The notes: generated by a model from the letters alone, not told the origin. A stretch of DNA of 64,000 nucleotides from Arbacia lixula (GCA_963669155.1 OZ022589.1:9195641-9259640); one strand, 5' to 3'. Shown: positions 47,821-60,293, numbered from the stretch's first letter. A program made the numbers and translations.

Positions 47821-48623
47821 TTGTCTCGCCCACCGGAGGTGAAGGCGAGACTAAGGGATCCAAATGGCGTCCGTCCGTCGTCCGTCCGTCGTCCGTCCGT
47901 CCGTCGTCCGTCACAAATGTTAAAGTTTACCTGCAAGACTCTCTTATGATCCATAACTTGGCAACTGTTACAGCAATGGCAGCCACACTTGGTTGATAGA
48001 AGCACTAGGGGTATCTTCATGTTATGGTGTTGTCAGAGGTCATGTGATGATGTCAAAGGTCATTTGAGGTCATATATTAAAGAGTATGTGCAAGACTCTC
48101 TTTTTCTATGTTAAAGTTTACCTGCAAGACTCTCTTTTGACAAATAACTTCACATAGGTTGCTTAGATTACAACCTAACTTGGGTCATAGATGCACTGGG
48201 GGTACCTTCATGTTATGGTACCGTTGGAGGTCACAGGATAAGGTCAAAGGTCATTTGAGGTCATACGTTAAAGTTTACCTGCAAGACTCTCTTTTGACAA
48301 ATAGTTGCTTGGATTACAACCTAACTTGGGTCATAGATGCACTGGGGGTACCTTCATGTTATGGTGCTGTTGGAGGTCACAGGATAAGGTCAAAGGTCAT
48401 TTGAGGTCATACATTAAAGTTTACCTGCAAGACTCTCTTTTGACAAATAACTTCACATAGGTTGCTTGGATTACAACCTAACTTGGGTCATAGATGCACT
48501 GGGGGTACCTTCATGTTATGGTGCTGTTGGAGGTCACAGGATAAGGTCATTTGAGGTCATACATTTGCGTAGCAAAGGAGATCGCGATATTTCTGGTTAT
48601 TTTCGCAAGTGGGCGAGACACAA
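47821..48623. mobile_element. Repeat element J with internal tandem array and AGGTCA sites
   Basis: Inverted ends ttgtctcgcccacc and (inverted) ttgtgtctcgcccac. Next to the left end is a (cgtcc)n tract, then four to five tandem units of about 125-160 bases that include 'gtttacctgcaagactctct', 'acaacctaacttgggtcata' and 'ggtcacaggataaggtca'. Perfect AGGTCA-A-AGGTCA motifs at 48241-48253 and 48387-48399. It has the same architecture as element I next door. Open frames in the array are repeat DNA. Confidence 0.8.
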
Positions 48624-49603
48624 TATTGCTAATGCCTTGTATTGGTTCTCCGTCAGTTGTATGATGTGGGTTCTCATGCACATGTATGTCAGTGAAAAGC
48701 ATTGATAATTTTACTCAATTGTACCCTCAGCATGCTCAGGATAATTAAAGGTAATTTCAGTCCTCATCATTCCGTTGCTGAGATCTGAGGGGGGAAGGGT
48801 ATTTGCCCCCCTTCCTGTATATACGAGAATGCAGAAACATGAATAACAAAATGTTCTAGCAACAGTATGTAAATACTTATTTGTTAACATGACAGATAAA
48901 GGCACATGCATGTGGAAAGAAATCAATATTCCCCTCAAAAGGAGTATTATTTTTACCTTGAATTGGCGTTTGACCTAATTTCTCAGAAGTTCATTCTTGA
49001 AAAATACAATTGTTTCATTGTGTCAAGTGTAAATATCTAAGATGTGATCGTGTCACAATGAGACCTAATCGTTGACGCAATCAGGACAATCCTATCGCAA
49101 CTGAACGGGAGACCAGGTCGTTTCCCCTGAAATTGACCAGTCGTGACCATATCGCAAGAAAGCGCACCAAATCTTTGGTGTCTGGCGTGAATAGATTCAT
49201 ATCAGTCATGATGTTCTCCCAAGATTGTAAATGACAATCAGTGTATGATAGCATTAAATACATGTACCAATATTGTGTTCTTGTATGCAGAATTATAAAC
49301 AAGCACCGAGCTACCTAAATAAGTTTTTTTTTTTCCTGTCGATTATGGGTCTGTCATTTCTCACACTCGCTATGCTTTGAATAACCATATCTTCATACCC
49401 CAGATACACACTATTAAGAAAAGATTTTTAATGACCCACTGTTCCATAAACTTTCATTAAATGTAACAATACATGTACTTCCCTTCATTTGTTAAACTGC
49501 ACTTGATGCTATCAATTTTGTTCAATAAGCTCTTTCAAAATACAATTTAACCTATTAGCAATAAAAATTTTGAGACAAGTTATATCCTTTATCTTAATCT
49601 CCT

Positions 49604-49714
49604 GGGGCCATATTCATGAAAGCTAACTAGCCTAGTCAGTTACTAAAATTTCATGTCGTTGAATGCGCTTTAGCAACTACTGTAGGCGTAGTAAGGTTTC
49701 ATGAATATGGCCCC
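49604..49714. repeat. Small foldback element family H, copy 2
   Basis: Ends 'ggggccatattcatgaaagc' and 'gtttcatgaatatggcccc'-like. Same family as 34279-34375. Confidence 0.85.
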
Positions 49715-49748
49715 TGTTCTTTGTTGATTGCATTTATATGGTTTATGA

Positions 49749-49754
49749 TTTATT
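49749..49754 (-). terminator. Possible polyadenylation signal of the membrane-protein gene
   Basis: AATAAA on the minus strand about 190 bases after the stop codon at 49942. No cleavage site is visible; this is a plausible 3' end only. Confidence 0.35.
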
Positions 49755-49941
49755 GTGAATCAGATCCGCTTTATACAGGTGAACCCGAATGAACTGTGCT
49801 AAAAGACGTCCTGAATGAATGAATAAATGAAATAAAATGATACTCTACATTATACTAGTCCACCAAAAATTCATTTGATACGGTAGAACAGCAATTTGTC
49901 AAACGATACTTGTAACAGTTTTACCATCGACTGAAGGAGTT

Positions 49942-50142
49942 CTACAGCTCCTGTGAGAGGAAAGGGCTACATTTGCTGATTTTGATCTTTTCTAGTCCAA
50001 ATCGGCCCGTTGCAAGATTCAAGGTGAAGGCTTCCACCAAACGATAAGTGGTGACACACGTAATGGTCACCGATCGGTACATGACGGTGAAGTGTTCGAC
50101 GCCGCATCGGTAGTTCACGATCTGCTGGTAAAAGTTCTCACC
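49942..50142 (-). CDS. Exon 5, C-terminal module
   Basis: Acceptor tacgcag|GGT, phase 0. Encodes GENFYQQIVNYRCGVEHFTV to ...KISKCSPFLSQEL and the TAG stop. The segment has beta-strand-like alternation and three Cys (residues 414, 431, 459), which suggests a compact domain rather than disorder. Confidence 0.75.
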   Translation of the reverse strand, partial: GENFYQQIVNYRCGVEHFTVMYRSVTITCVTTYRLVEAFTLNLATGRFGLEKIKISKCSPFLSQEL

Positions 50143-53100
50143 CTGCGTAGAATAAAAAGTGAGAAAAATGTTGATTATTTTGCAACTTCGCATGACATTT
50201 GACCATCAAGCTGAAATATTGAATCCGCAAAACTCTTAAAAGCAAATAATTTTTCATATAAATATACAGTATAGGTCCATATAAATGTATATAAATGTTT
50301 GTATATATACATGTGGGTGTGTGTGTGTGTGTGTGTGTGTGTGCAAGGATGTTTAAGTACATGGTTATAACCATCCCTTTGGACAAGGTTTGATTCCGCC
50401 ACTTAATATTCATGACTAGCAGCTGCTCTCAACAATATGATGCCTATGCGTCACTTTCGCATGGATTTTATAATAATGTAGGTCATACACACTATAGATG
50501 CATACATTTCAGCTTTCGCTGCTGAACTTTTTTGTCACTAAGTGCTTGTTACATAGTTAATAAGGACAAGCAAATACAAAATACAAAATATAAAATCCAG
50601 GTGATGAAAATACCACATCGGGCGCAGCTGGGCACGTTTTTCATGTTACTTGTCCGAAAGGAAAATATCTGAAAGTAATGTTTCATACAATTTTTTAATG
50701 GAATATGATGCGGAACATTGTGAAATTGAGACTTTTGTACTGCAACTATCACGTTTAGAGCCTTTTGGCCATATTGTAACAATATTCCTCGGTTGAATCT
50801 TTATAGATGTATAGTAGATATTACATGTCACAACTGCGCAAGTATATCCATGGGGTGAGGATATTTCCCCAAATTCTTCTGCGCATCCAATTTTGTTTAT
50901 ACATCAAATCCAGGCAAAAATCATCCAGAGAATCGGCGGCTTTGAACATGGAAGATCAAAGACAAATCTTTGTAAAGCGTCCTTTTGTGACTAGAAGGAG
51001 AGTACAATGAATCTGCATTAATTAAATAGCTGCTGGCTCTCAGTGTGCTTAAACATCCTTGGTGCGTGGAAGTTTGTGCATGTGTACTGATAAAGAGTAT
51101 ATTTACAGGGAAAATGTACTGCTGACGTTCTCAGTCTGACGCAGGTATTTTCTTGTGGTCATCATAGCAGCAAAGCAAGCAAAAAAAATTAACCTCTATG
51201 AATTTGTACAATAATTCCATGCAGAAACATGAAGAAAAGGTAAAAACACTGAATGGTTTAGAGGGCTACTACAGCATGCGGTTTGGCGCCAAGTCACTCT
51301 ATCATGAACGGATCTGTGACATATGTTTGACGAAGGTGTGAGTGGACTCTCTACCTGAATGAGCTGGACCAAATCCCCAGCTGAGTTGGTAGCTAGCACA
51401 ACTAGACCCTGGGACTCGACAGACGTGCACAGGAATGTCATATCAAGACCAGTCTCTCCCGCGCCTGGAGCCATTAACGTCCCGCCATTCTGGTGATCAG
51501 GGCTGGTCTCCGTGTCTGCACGTTCTCGGCCCGTATCCTGGCGTCTCTGTCTCTTCACATTGCCACCTGTTTGGCGTCCTATGGCAGATGAGAATGAATC
51601 ATTTCTGTGATCGTCAGAGGGCTTTGATCGACGTTCGTTATCGGATATGACCTTTTCTACTTGTATTAACCGCTTTATTGGAACAACGTGGTCTGCCTGT
51701 TCATTCAATTGAACCGTTTCGATATTGGTCTCTGTTCCTGGGGATGGTTCAAAAGGAGTGTTTTTGGTAGGCAGGGGTGTTGCAATGGATGTCTCGGTAT
51801 TGTTAGCAGGTTCTGGATGCTGTACTTCCTCTGATTCTACCGCTGAGTCCCCTTCTTCGCCTATTTCGACATCGACAGCACGATTGATGTCGGGAAGCGA
51901 CTCTCTCATGAACGTCACGGCAACGTCTGGTGTTGCCGATGACGCATCTACTTGAGAAACTCCATCCGACAAAGCTGGTCCGAAGTTATCCGAACTATCT
52001 CCGAGAGTTTCCGACGACCGCTCAGCCAGGGGTCGCTCGTACTCATCGGATGACTCTACGGTCCCGTCACTGTGCTCCGCAACTTCAGGGGACATTACTG
52101 TGATAAAGGAAATGAATATTATTCTCGCTTAGAATTTAGCAACACTCAATTCTAGATACACTAGCTAGTACTTGACTGTGATCATCTTGAAATGCCACTG
52201 ACAAACAAAACATTTACCCTCACTATTCATCCACATAGGTCTACTTGCCATCATAACAAGCACATTCACCTGTATGATCATCCGCAGATGGAGAATTGTC
52301 TTCCGAAATAAAGTAGAAACAATACTTCTTGAAGATGCTGTTGAGTTGGTAGTTTGACAAGTGGACAATTGGCATCTGGTACTCTTCCTGTTGCAGAAGT
52401 ATGGGAGCTTGTGTCAATCTGTTAAAGAATACCACCATATATGAATATGTAAGAATTAGTGTAAAATAAGGAACGATTAATTCATAGACTCTTTATGCAC
52501 CAACTTTTTAGAGTTATTACCTTTTAAGTCCATTCACTCTAGAAACATAAGCTATTTCACAGTGTTTGCAGAGAGGCCCCCATATCATCATACTAAAAGT
52601 GGTAATAAACTCAAACATGGGGTATTTATTAAATCTACATAATATGCAAATCAAAATTTGTTATTTGAGAAAATTATACAGATGTAATGTTGTCAAAACT
52701 ATGTACTCGAATTAAATGAAACAAGACCAGTGTTGAAAGTTGAAACTGATAATTCCAAATAATAAATATGGTGCAGACATTTTCAGATTGATATTAGGCC
52801 AACGCATGTAATTTCCATATTATGCAACTTAATACCAGCCAATAAAGGAAATTCATGTTTTCATAATTTGACATCACATTAGCCTGTGTGATTAAAACGA
52901 CCCAAATGTTGAACGTAATGTTTTCATGGTCACTGAGTATGATGAAAGATATGTAATTTGCATTGTAATGCAAATGGGCTTCAGTCTTTAGAAATATCAG
53001 ATTCATATTTCCCGATGAATTGGCATGTAAGTACCCGATTGACACCAATCAAATATTAGATGAAATGGATAAGTAAACCTGTGGACCAAGTCCGCTTTCT

Positions 53101-54010
53101 CGAGGAGAGCACTCTTCTGTTCTGGATGAAGCTCTACTGTGTGGTCCTCCGTGCAGTCCAGGCAAGGACGGCAAGCTGGGCACACGCAGGAGCAAACCAC
53201 TGCGATGATGATGACGAGTAGGAAGCATCCCGTTGCCATGACACCGATATAGGGTGGCGACATCTCATACTCAACCCGGTGCTATGTGAAGAGAAGGAGA
53301 AGGGTGGAGATTGGTGGGGATGAGAGTATCAGCATGACCTAACTGATAGACATTGTCCCGTAGACAAGGCCATGTTAAAGTGCAGTGCTCATGAAATAAT
53401 CAATAATCGTTTCATTTTCATTACAAGGATCATTGAAATGGCAAATACAGATGTTTCACTCCCCCCCCCCCCCCTCTCTATCTCTCTCTCCCACTGTCTT
53501 TCCTTCGCTACCTTATTTTCCCTCATATACCCTTCTCAAATCCAGTCTCTCTTGTCTTAGACCATTTCTCTCTGCTTATATTCCATTCAAACGTTGATGA
53601 GATTGGCCTTGCTCTTCAGCGTTTTAGTCGGTAGTTATTATGAAATTGCAAATAATAAACACTTCAATATGATTACACATAGGCCTACTACATAGTAATT
53701 TCAATGTTTGATCACTAGATCTATTCTTTCTGGCACAAAGGAGGTATAAAGGTCACAATATGAAACTTGAAAAGCAGTACTCTCATCCTACTGTGATGAA
53801 ACATTTCTTTAGGTTTCTTCTTCTGGTTGGTCTATGGAATAGTCTTCCTGAGCATGTAATATCTGCTATCATATTACTATTATTGCAATTAACGCGAGTT
53901 ACCTTGGAAACATATTCCCCGCCACCATCAGTCGCTGACTGTCCCTGATCCCCGTGACCATGGCCGTGGCCGTGTCGGTCGTCGTGGAACGACTGCATCA
54001 CATTCATCAT
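49942..54010 (-). CDS. Novel single-pass membrane protein, five exons, 467 residues
   Basis: Five minus-strand exons (54010-53903, 53281-53079, 52418-52270, 52097-51355, 50142-49942) all have AG/GT borders, and their phases (0, 2, 1, 0) join without conflict to give 468 codons including the stop. Product in order: a His-Gly repeat (residues 13-20); one membrane helix (about 47-67, GVMATGCFLLVIIIAVVCSC); a Cys cluster at C66, C68, C70, C73, C76 and C79, perhaps palmitoylated; a short folded-looking segment with EEYQMPIVHLSNYQLNSIFK; a long acidic, Ser/Thr-rich disordered stretch; and a C-terminal 66-residue module with three Cys. There is no signal peptide. I recognise no family. An in-frame stop just upstream of ATG supports the start. 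Confidence 0.75.
50315..50343. repeat. (GT)n microsatellite
   Basis: About 14 GT units inside the intron between exons 4 and 5. Confidence 0.95.
50845..50905. repeat. Dispersed 60-base block, copy 1
   Basis: Contains 'ggggtgaggatatttcccc' and 'attcttctgcgcatcc', then 'attttgtttata'. Its partner is at 55267-55330 in the same orientation, on the other side of the membrane-protein gene. Confidence 0.8.
51355..52097 (-). CDS. Exon 4, acidic disordered region
   Basis: 743 bases, acceptor atcacag|TA, donor CAG|gtagag. Rich in Ser, Glu, Asp and Thr, with a basic patch KRQRRQDTGRER in its later part and a hydrophobic end (GLVVLATNSAGDLVQLIQ). High third-position GC sets it apart from the flanking introns. 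Confidence 0.8.
52270..52418 (-). CDS. Exon 3
   Basis: 149 bases, acceptor tttaacag|A and donor ACAG|gtgaat. Encodes LTQAPILLQQEEYQMPIVHL, then SNYQLNSIFKKYCFYFISED. The second half is aromatic-rich and probably folded. Confidence 0.75.
53079..53281 (-). CDS. Exon 2, membrane helix and Cys cluster
   Basis: 203 bases, acceptor cacatag|CAC, donor ACAG|gtttac. Contains the hydrophobic run MATGCFLLVIIIAVV followed by CSCVCPACRPCLDC and an acidic TEDHTVELHPEQK tail. One transmembrane segment is expected with the Cys cluster at the membrane face. Confidence 0.8.
53461..53474. repeat. poly(C) tract
   Basis: Fourteen C followed by a CT-rich segment, in the intron between exons 1 and 2. Confidence 0.9.
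53903..54010 (-). CDS. Exon 1, His-Gly-rich N terminus
   Basis: ATGATG opens MMNVMQSFHDDRHGHGHGHG then DQGQSATDGGGEYVSK, and AAG|gtaact is the donor (phase 0). The HG repeat resembles metal-binding or low-complexity N termini. Because the start is the first ATG after an in-frame stop it is likely, but an upstream non-coding exon cannot be excluded. Confidence 0.6.
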
Positions 54011-54685
54011 TATAGATGGAGGTCGTTCACCATTTCGTAGAAAACTTCATAATCATGATTGTGAGGTCGACAGCCGGGGGATCATCAATGTTTCCTAATC
54101 GTCCGCAGCACCACTCCGCATGAAGTAGGCGATAAGTATCATCAAACAACGTCTACATTCTCCCGGCATTGATGCCCTATTGTATCATTGTTTTCGCAAA
54201 ATGCATTTTCTGCCTGCATATGTAACACTCATGCCAAAGACAATTGCAGTATGTAACTCATAATAATGCATGCATATGTGCTTGATTTACCCAAAACGCA
54301 CACAAATCCCAGAGCAGTGTTTCATCTGGCAAATAAAAGAGTTCATAGACGGATAGATGATCGCAAATCGTGACTGAAATACACATTTATCAGTGGCAAT
54401 GATATATTTCCCTGCTGGCAGCATTCGAACATTGTTTGAGCCACATGCTGCATACTCTTGTGCACTTTCAAACTTCAGTCTCTGTAGGTGCATGGTTTGA
54501 GTGAAAAATACAAATCAATGATAAATATCCGGCAGTTTGTGAGCGAAGAGTGTCAATAACGCTGAGCACAGCTGCAACATTGAATGAGGCTGCTATAATT
54601 AGTACCGGTTTATATTTCAACAATTACTTTCACACCTTTTCAACATTTATTTCTGCATCGATCCCCGTGCATTGTCGTGTGTGCA

Positions 54686-54690
<5 letters not shown>

Positions 54691-54728
<38 letters not shown>

Positions 54729-54800
54729 ATGCACGTGTATGTGCATGTGTTTGCGTGCGTGTGTGTGTGTATGTATGTGCGTGTGTGTGTGTGTGTGTGT
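54691..54800. repeat. (GT)n microsatellite, interrupted
   Basis: Two pure GT runs joined by GT/GC/AT-variant repeats. The Val/Cys and His/Thr ORFs over it are artefacts. Confidence 0.95.
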
Positions 54801-54801
54801 A

Positions 54802-57500
54802 CATGAAAGAAAAAATAATGAAAAAATAATCATTTATACATATCTATTAGTATTATAATGATTATTATTCTAGAGGAATATGATTTATAAGTTGTATATA
54901 TATTCAGGAGGCATATGGCATATGTACATATTTATATACAAGTGGTAAATCATGCTTTATTGTGTTTATCAAATCAATAGAAATATTACGTTTATGTATT
55001 TGTAATTGTATGTTTTAAAGTGAAATTGTTTATTTTATCATGGGAATGAAATCAATAAAGAATATGGAAAAAAAATGAGGGAGGGGATAAGCGCATACAT
55101 ACATATACATGTTTTGGTATCCAATTTTAAACCTTTCTTCAAACTTTTTTTGAGGTTATATGCATGGTTTGCACTTAGAAGCATTTTTAATCGGGTCCCA
55201 CTTTTTACTTCTTTCTTTCTGTTCTGCTGAAAGAGAGAGAAATTAAAATAATGGTACAACTGTGTAAGCATATGGGGTGAGGATATTTCCCTAGATTCTT
55301 CTGCACATCCTATTTTGTTTATAAGTATAAGATGCATATCAACATTTTAAATATAAATGATTGGGCAGAAGTTCAAGCAAAATTGATTTTGGAATGACAA
55401 CTGGATACAGCAGAACTGTCTCACCTACCTAAATCCACAACTCACTCAAAGGACACAAGTAAACCCCATTATCATGTTGTTCTATAAAATATGTTTAATA
55501 CTTACATTCCTGTGCATTCTCAGACATACACTGAAGAGATTACACATGTCTGAAGCCAGCAATACAATCAACTATCATACATGTTCTAACCATGAAGATA
55601 ACAATGAACAAAAAGTGCCCAGGAGGGGGAGGGGGAGGGGGACAGAGAAACTGGACTGTGGACTGGGCATGTGGGAGCTCTATATGGCCCACTGAAATAA
55701 AAGATAATTTTCAAGCACCAAATGGACAAAACTGCAGTACTCCAAAGTTGACCACAAGTAGTGCTCTTGCATTAACAACTTAACCATCGCTTTGTCTTGC
55801 ACAGAAAGGATTAAACCATGAAAGTTTGGGAGCTCTGCCCCTCACTAAAACGTGCTTCCAAAAGGACACTACATCATTATACTGACAATGCTGCCCTACT
55901 CTGACAAAAGGAAGCAAGTGATAAATCACTCAAATCTGGGTTATTGGTATTCTTAGATTGTACCCACCATTCCCTACATACAGGCACAATCTGGACAAGA
56001 AATATTCATCTTGCTGCGAGGTATTCAATGTAACATGATGTGGTGTTGCACTGATGCCAATACAAGTGACAGACGCATTTTGCTCAATTACAAGAAAAGT
56101 CTCTTTTTTTAGTTGCTTCCTTTTGTCAGATTATGGCAGAATGCATGACTGAATACAGTGCTCATCCTATCATCATTCCAAATATTTACATCAGAGATCA
56201 ACATTTCAAACTAGGTTATCAAAGGGCTTTCAGAATCCACTGCCATCACATATATTATGACTATATTCTCTTTCCACAAGCACTTCTGACACATTTCAAA
56301 AACAAAAGTTATCAACAAAATAAAATTCAGAATACTAACAACAAAATTTTCTACATTTTGATATTATTACACACTACATTGTCAAAAGCACCATACATTT
56401 TAATACTTACATTTTATGTACAAAAGGAAAACTATACAAAGTTGGGGTTGCATTTGACAAAATTAGCACTCTTGCTATAAATGCAAACGTCTCCAATGCT
56501 GAGTATATCGACACCCATTGTACAAGAACAAATAGAGTACCAAAGGTATGACGTCATTTGAGCATATTGTCAAAACAACTGGTTCTAAACAGTTAGAGTA
56601 GAGCAAACGGCTGTAAATCACAGAGGGGACTCTCATTGGGAGCACCGAACGCTAGCCCCCTCAACGACGTTGGACCAGTCAAACTGTCACCACGTGATGT
56701 TGTTTAGAACCAGAAACCTGTATAACAATGAATGTGACGACACCACTTCGGTACTCGACAGTGACAGGCTATGCATACTGCAATGCTTACTCAAACGAGC
56801 AGTTTGACAATGATCACTTGATTTGGTTTAACTTGGTCAATACAACAACTGTTGGTGCTACGGTGCAATACCTTGTGCAGTTCCCCACCATTCTCCTATG
56901 CACTGTATGTCTGTCTGTTTGTCTCTGTTGAGTTGTCTTTCTCCTATTACATGTATCCCTATCCTTCTATGCTACACATTACTTGTGTGCATACTTCAAT
57001 CATTGCACACACTGCACTCTAACAGGAACAATAAGCAGAATGCCAAACTCCTTTCTTTAAACAAATGCACCAGAGTAAAGTTCTTTTTTTTTTAATTTAT
57101 GATCATATCTTCCTCATTAGGTGCAAGAATACCTGCTGCAAGTGGAGCAATCTAAACAACAAAATAAATACAATTCTTCTTGTTTGATTTCTCTTTGATA
57201 CATTCATCACAAACTTAGATAAAGGTGAAGAGTTCTGAAATATTGGCAACAATTATGGCACAGACAATCTAAAGCATATTAAAATTAGTTCATGCCATTT
57301 GTTTGTTTACAAATATGAACAAAGCAACATAAACAAAACATTTATCGGTAGCACTTTACAGTACATACTTACCACCAACAGTGACCAACTTATATTCAGA
57401 ATCAGTACTAAAATAAAGCACAGACTATAAGAAAGTGCACCAATCAGTGTATATTTGTCATGCTTGTCCATGCTCTCTATCTCCCATGTTATATCGACGG
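54802..57500. other. Long AT-rich stretch without a recognised gene
   Basis: Contains a (gggga)n-like tract at 55622-55642 and the dispersed block at 55267-55330. Several weak ORFs (for instance 56133-56480) have AT-driven composition and no splice context worth reporting. Confidence 0.55.
55267..55330. repeat. Dispersed 60-base block, copy 2
   Basis: 'atggggtgaggatatttccc' followed by 'ttcttctgcacatcctattt'. About 90% identical to 50845-50905 by eye. Confidence 0.8.
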
Positions 57501-57509
57501 GAAGCACTC

Positions 57510-57640
57510 ATTATTCCGAAGGTTTGTTATTCTGAACGTTACGCAACAAATGCTCGGATTAACAAACCCTTTTTTTGACTAACGAGCATCGAGGTAATTT
57601 ACGTGGTTCGGAATAAAGAAACCTTCAGAATATCGAGCCG
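57510..57640. repeat. Foldback element
   Basis: 'attccgaaggtttgttattc' at the left and an inverted counterpart with 'ttcggaataaagaaaccttc' at the right, around 'aaatgctcggattaac' / 'actaacgagcat'. Confidence 0.7.
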
Positions 57641-58869
57641 TTACCATATCTACCACCACATTAAAGGTAGCCCGTCCCTTCTGCAGACCTAATTCTGAAA
57701 GTTCCCCGACTTTGTCATCATTTGAGAGAGAGTGGCTTATATAATGATTCCCTGGAATCAACAAAGTGTAATACAGTGTGTTTGGTTTTGAGGAAATAAT
57801 CTTCAATAATTGATTGAGCTTTCTTTTTTCTTTCCATGAAAAAAGTCAAATCTCAGTGAAAACTAGTTAGATTTTCATTTTAGTTGGTATCAAAGATATG
57901 TGCCAAATATATGCAAACTTTCATGAAAATTGCAGACGTTTCTAAAAGGGACGGGCCATCTTTAATATGTCACAGTACATGTGTAATGATGAAGTTTCAA
58001 ACTGCATTACATTGTGCTTAAATGTATCAAAAGTGATGTCATTCTCATAGGTCACAAAGTAACACACTCAATTAAAAAAAAATGGTGTACATTTGTTCCA
58101 GAACCCCAAATTCCAACATTTGATATCGATTTTACGGTACCTGAGAGGGGGGAAAATGTTTTTGTGAGGGCTTCTTTTCTAGCTTGCTGACATGACAGAG
58201 ACAACCTAAAACATGTACCACTAATGCATTATACCCTAATGAGGAAGAACAATTCTTCACAGGGGCATTTTCTTATTCACATAGGCTCTATGGGACATTA
58301 CCCTAAGCCCTGTCTCATTTTTTCCTCAAAAACTAATCCAAGATTTGAATCAGGTCTATCGCTGGTATAATTGCTCAAAATATCACTCAAAAAAAAAAAC
58401 ACTTTAAATCACCAAGGGAACATATTGCACACAAACAACATCATAAGCTCTTGTATCGGTGATAACCACAGGGTGAAACGCGTGGCACAAACACAGCGCA
58501 TTGGCTCCAGAAAGTGATTTTGCATCGGTCAATAATCGACCACACCACACATGGAAACGGCGTCATTCACATCATTCCAACAAGTTATTTGAAACTAATT
58601 AATTTTCTGAGAGGGGTAGTTTTGAGTAAATAGGCTTTGCATTCCTGCTTATTCCTCAACACTTTTTATGTGCTTGGTATTAAAAGTGTTCACATTTGTT
58701 TTTGTTCATGCATATCTAAATGTATGTCTTCCAATATTATGTTGAAAGAAAGCGTTGAATAAAATTAACTTGTAATTGTTTCGCTGCTTTGGCACTGTGC
58801 ATTCCATAGTTGTGCACCCCGGATATCTGATATTATCCTTTAACATCACTCGTGAAAGCTACTCTGGAG

Positions 58870-59165
58870 ACTGCTGTATAAGCTGTATATTTCGCGAATC
58901 AGGACTTCACGACAATTTAACGAGTGGTTAAATTCGAGATCATGGAGTACTGTATACCCCATATATTTTGTGAGTCTAATTTTTCGCGAATCAGGATTTC
59001 ACGACAATTTCGCGAGTGGTAAAATTCGTCATCGTGGAGTTCTAATACTAGTAGTACATGTGCTCGAGCACGGCGTATTCACAATTTTGCGTGTTGTTAA
59101 ATTCGCGAATAGTCCAGATTTGCGAAAATAAAAAACCTGTGAAATATATGGCATATATATACAGT
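58870..59165. repeat. Dispersed foldback-type repeat with tttcgcgaat motifs
   Basis: Two internal copies of 'tttcgcgaatcagga.ttcac' then 'gacaattt.gcgagtgg' (58890 and 58982). The ends, cgtata..tata and 'atatatacagta', pair loosely. A duplicated, AT-rich, non-coding repeat. Confidence 0.65.
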
Positions 59166-59205
59166 ATCTTGCTTGTGTCTATGTGTTCTGTAAGTGAAGG
59201 GGGAT

Positions 59206-59218
59206 GGGGGGGGGGGGC
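59206..59218. repeat. poly(G) tract
   Basis: Thirteen-base G-rich run. Nothing else of note between 59220 and 60290 except family-like palindromic text around 'aacctaggttgaa' and 'aacctaggtttaaat'. Confidence 0.75.
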
Positions 59219-60293
59219 AAGGAATGGAACCCATATTCTAGTACATGAATGCTGACATATTGCATTCCCTCCTCGATATCATCACAGCCTCAGTCATACT
59301 ACTGCAACATTCCTGATTCATTCAACCTTGCCAGTACCTAGTGTCATATCAAGTCACTGGACTTTCCCTGGCTTGGTTCCTGTAAGGGTTTACACTGTGA
59401 ATACAATGATGTAATGTGAGGTGCAAAGTGCCACCCCAAAAATCTTACAAAACGCTGGCAAGAAAAGTGTTGCACGAAAAGGTAGACTACCACACACACT
59501 ACACTATCCTAAAGTAACAGAAGAATACATATGTGCTTATAGCAATGGTCGGAATTCATTTAAGCTGGGGCTTAAATTCAACCTAGGTTTAAATCATGAA
59601 ATTATTTCTTCTTGCTCTATTGAATGCTTTCCTTTTCTACATAAATCTTGCACCTTGGTAAAGTAAATTCTGCTTTTGTCCTTCCGAATAGTTGTAAAAT
59701 AGGTTAACTGTTACAGTGTAGTTAATTTTGGGACAAAAAATCTGGAGAGGTCTTTGTTTTAATTGAAGTGGTTTATGATAGGTCAAAATGTTGAAATTTA
59801 AACCTAGGTTGAACCTACCCCCATTGTGAATCAGGGCCAATAGGTTTATCATACATATATACATACAGGAGTGACTCTGTACCACAAGCATGCAAAACTG
59901 AAGGCTATGAAAGTATGTAAATAAATAACAACACACCTCAGAAACTAGCGTCCTACTCTACAAAGTATGTACACGATGCCTGGCTCCCCAATAATGGACG
60001 CAAAATAATAATGTACACGTTGCAGAGTATCCAATTATAACTGTACAACACACAGGATGTTCCCTTACCCTTGCGCATATATACATGTCATAAAACCATA
60101 CAGACTTAATAATCCAAAGCTAGAGAGCTTTGGTAGCCATAATGTTAAGACATAACGGTTAGCGTTTATGAATGAGCACTCCTTTAGCTCTGTCAATAAT
60201 CAAACAGAGTTTTATAGAGTTGCTGGATTTCGTATTAAGAATAATCTTGAAGGCAACCTGTATTATCGACCAGGTAAATATGAATTAAATTAA

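Noticed and set aside
47640-48405. ORFs rich in DGRR or repeated LTWVIDALGVPSCYGAVG
   Set aside because: Translations of the (cgtcc)n tract and tandem units of element J.
54550-54858. 102-residue plus-strand ORF with Cys/Val run
   Set aside because: Created by the (GT)n microsatellite.
57373-57474. Possible minus-strand exon with a hydrophobic segment and consensus gtaagt donor
   Set aside because: Encodes a plausible signal-anchor (YSLCFILVLILNISWSLLV), but no partner exon or acceptor fits, and it adjoins a foldback repeat; AT-rich chance ORF is likely.
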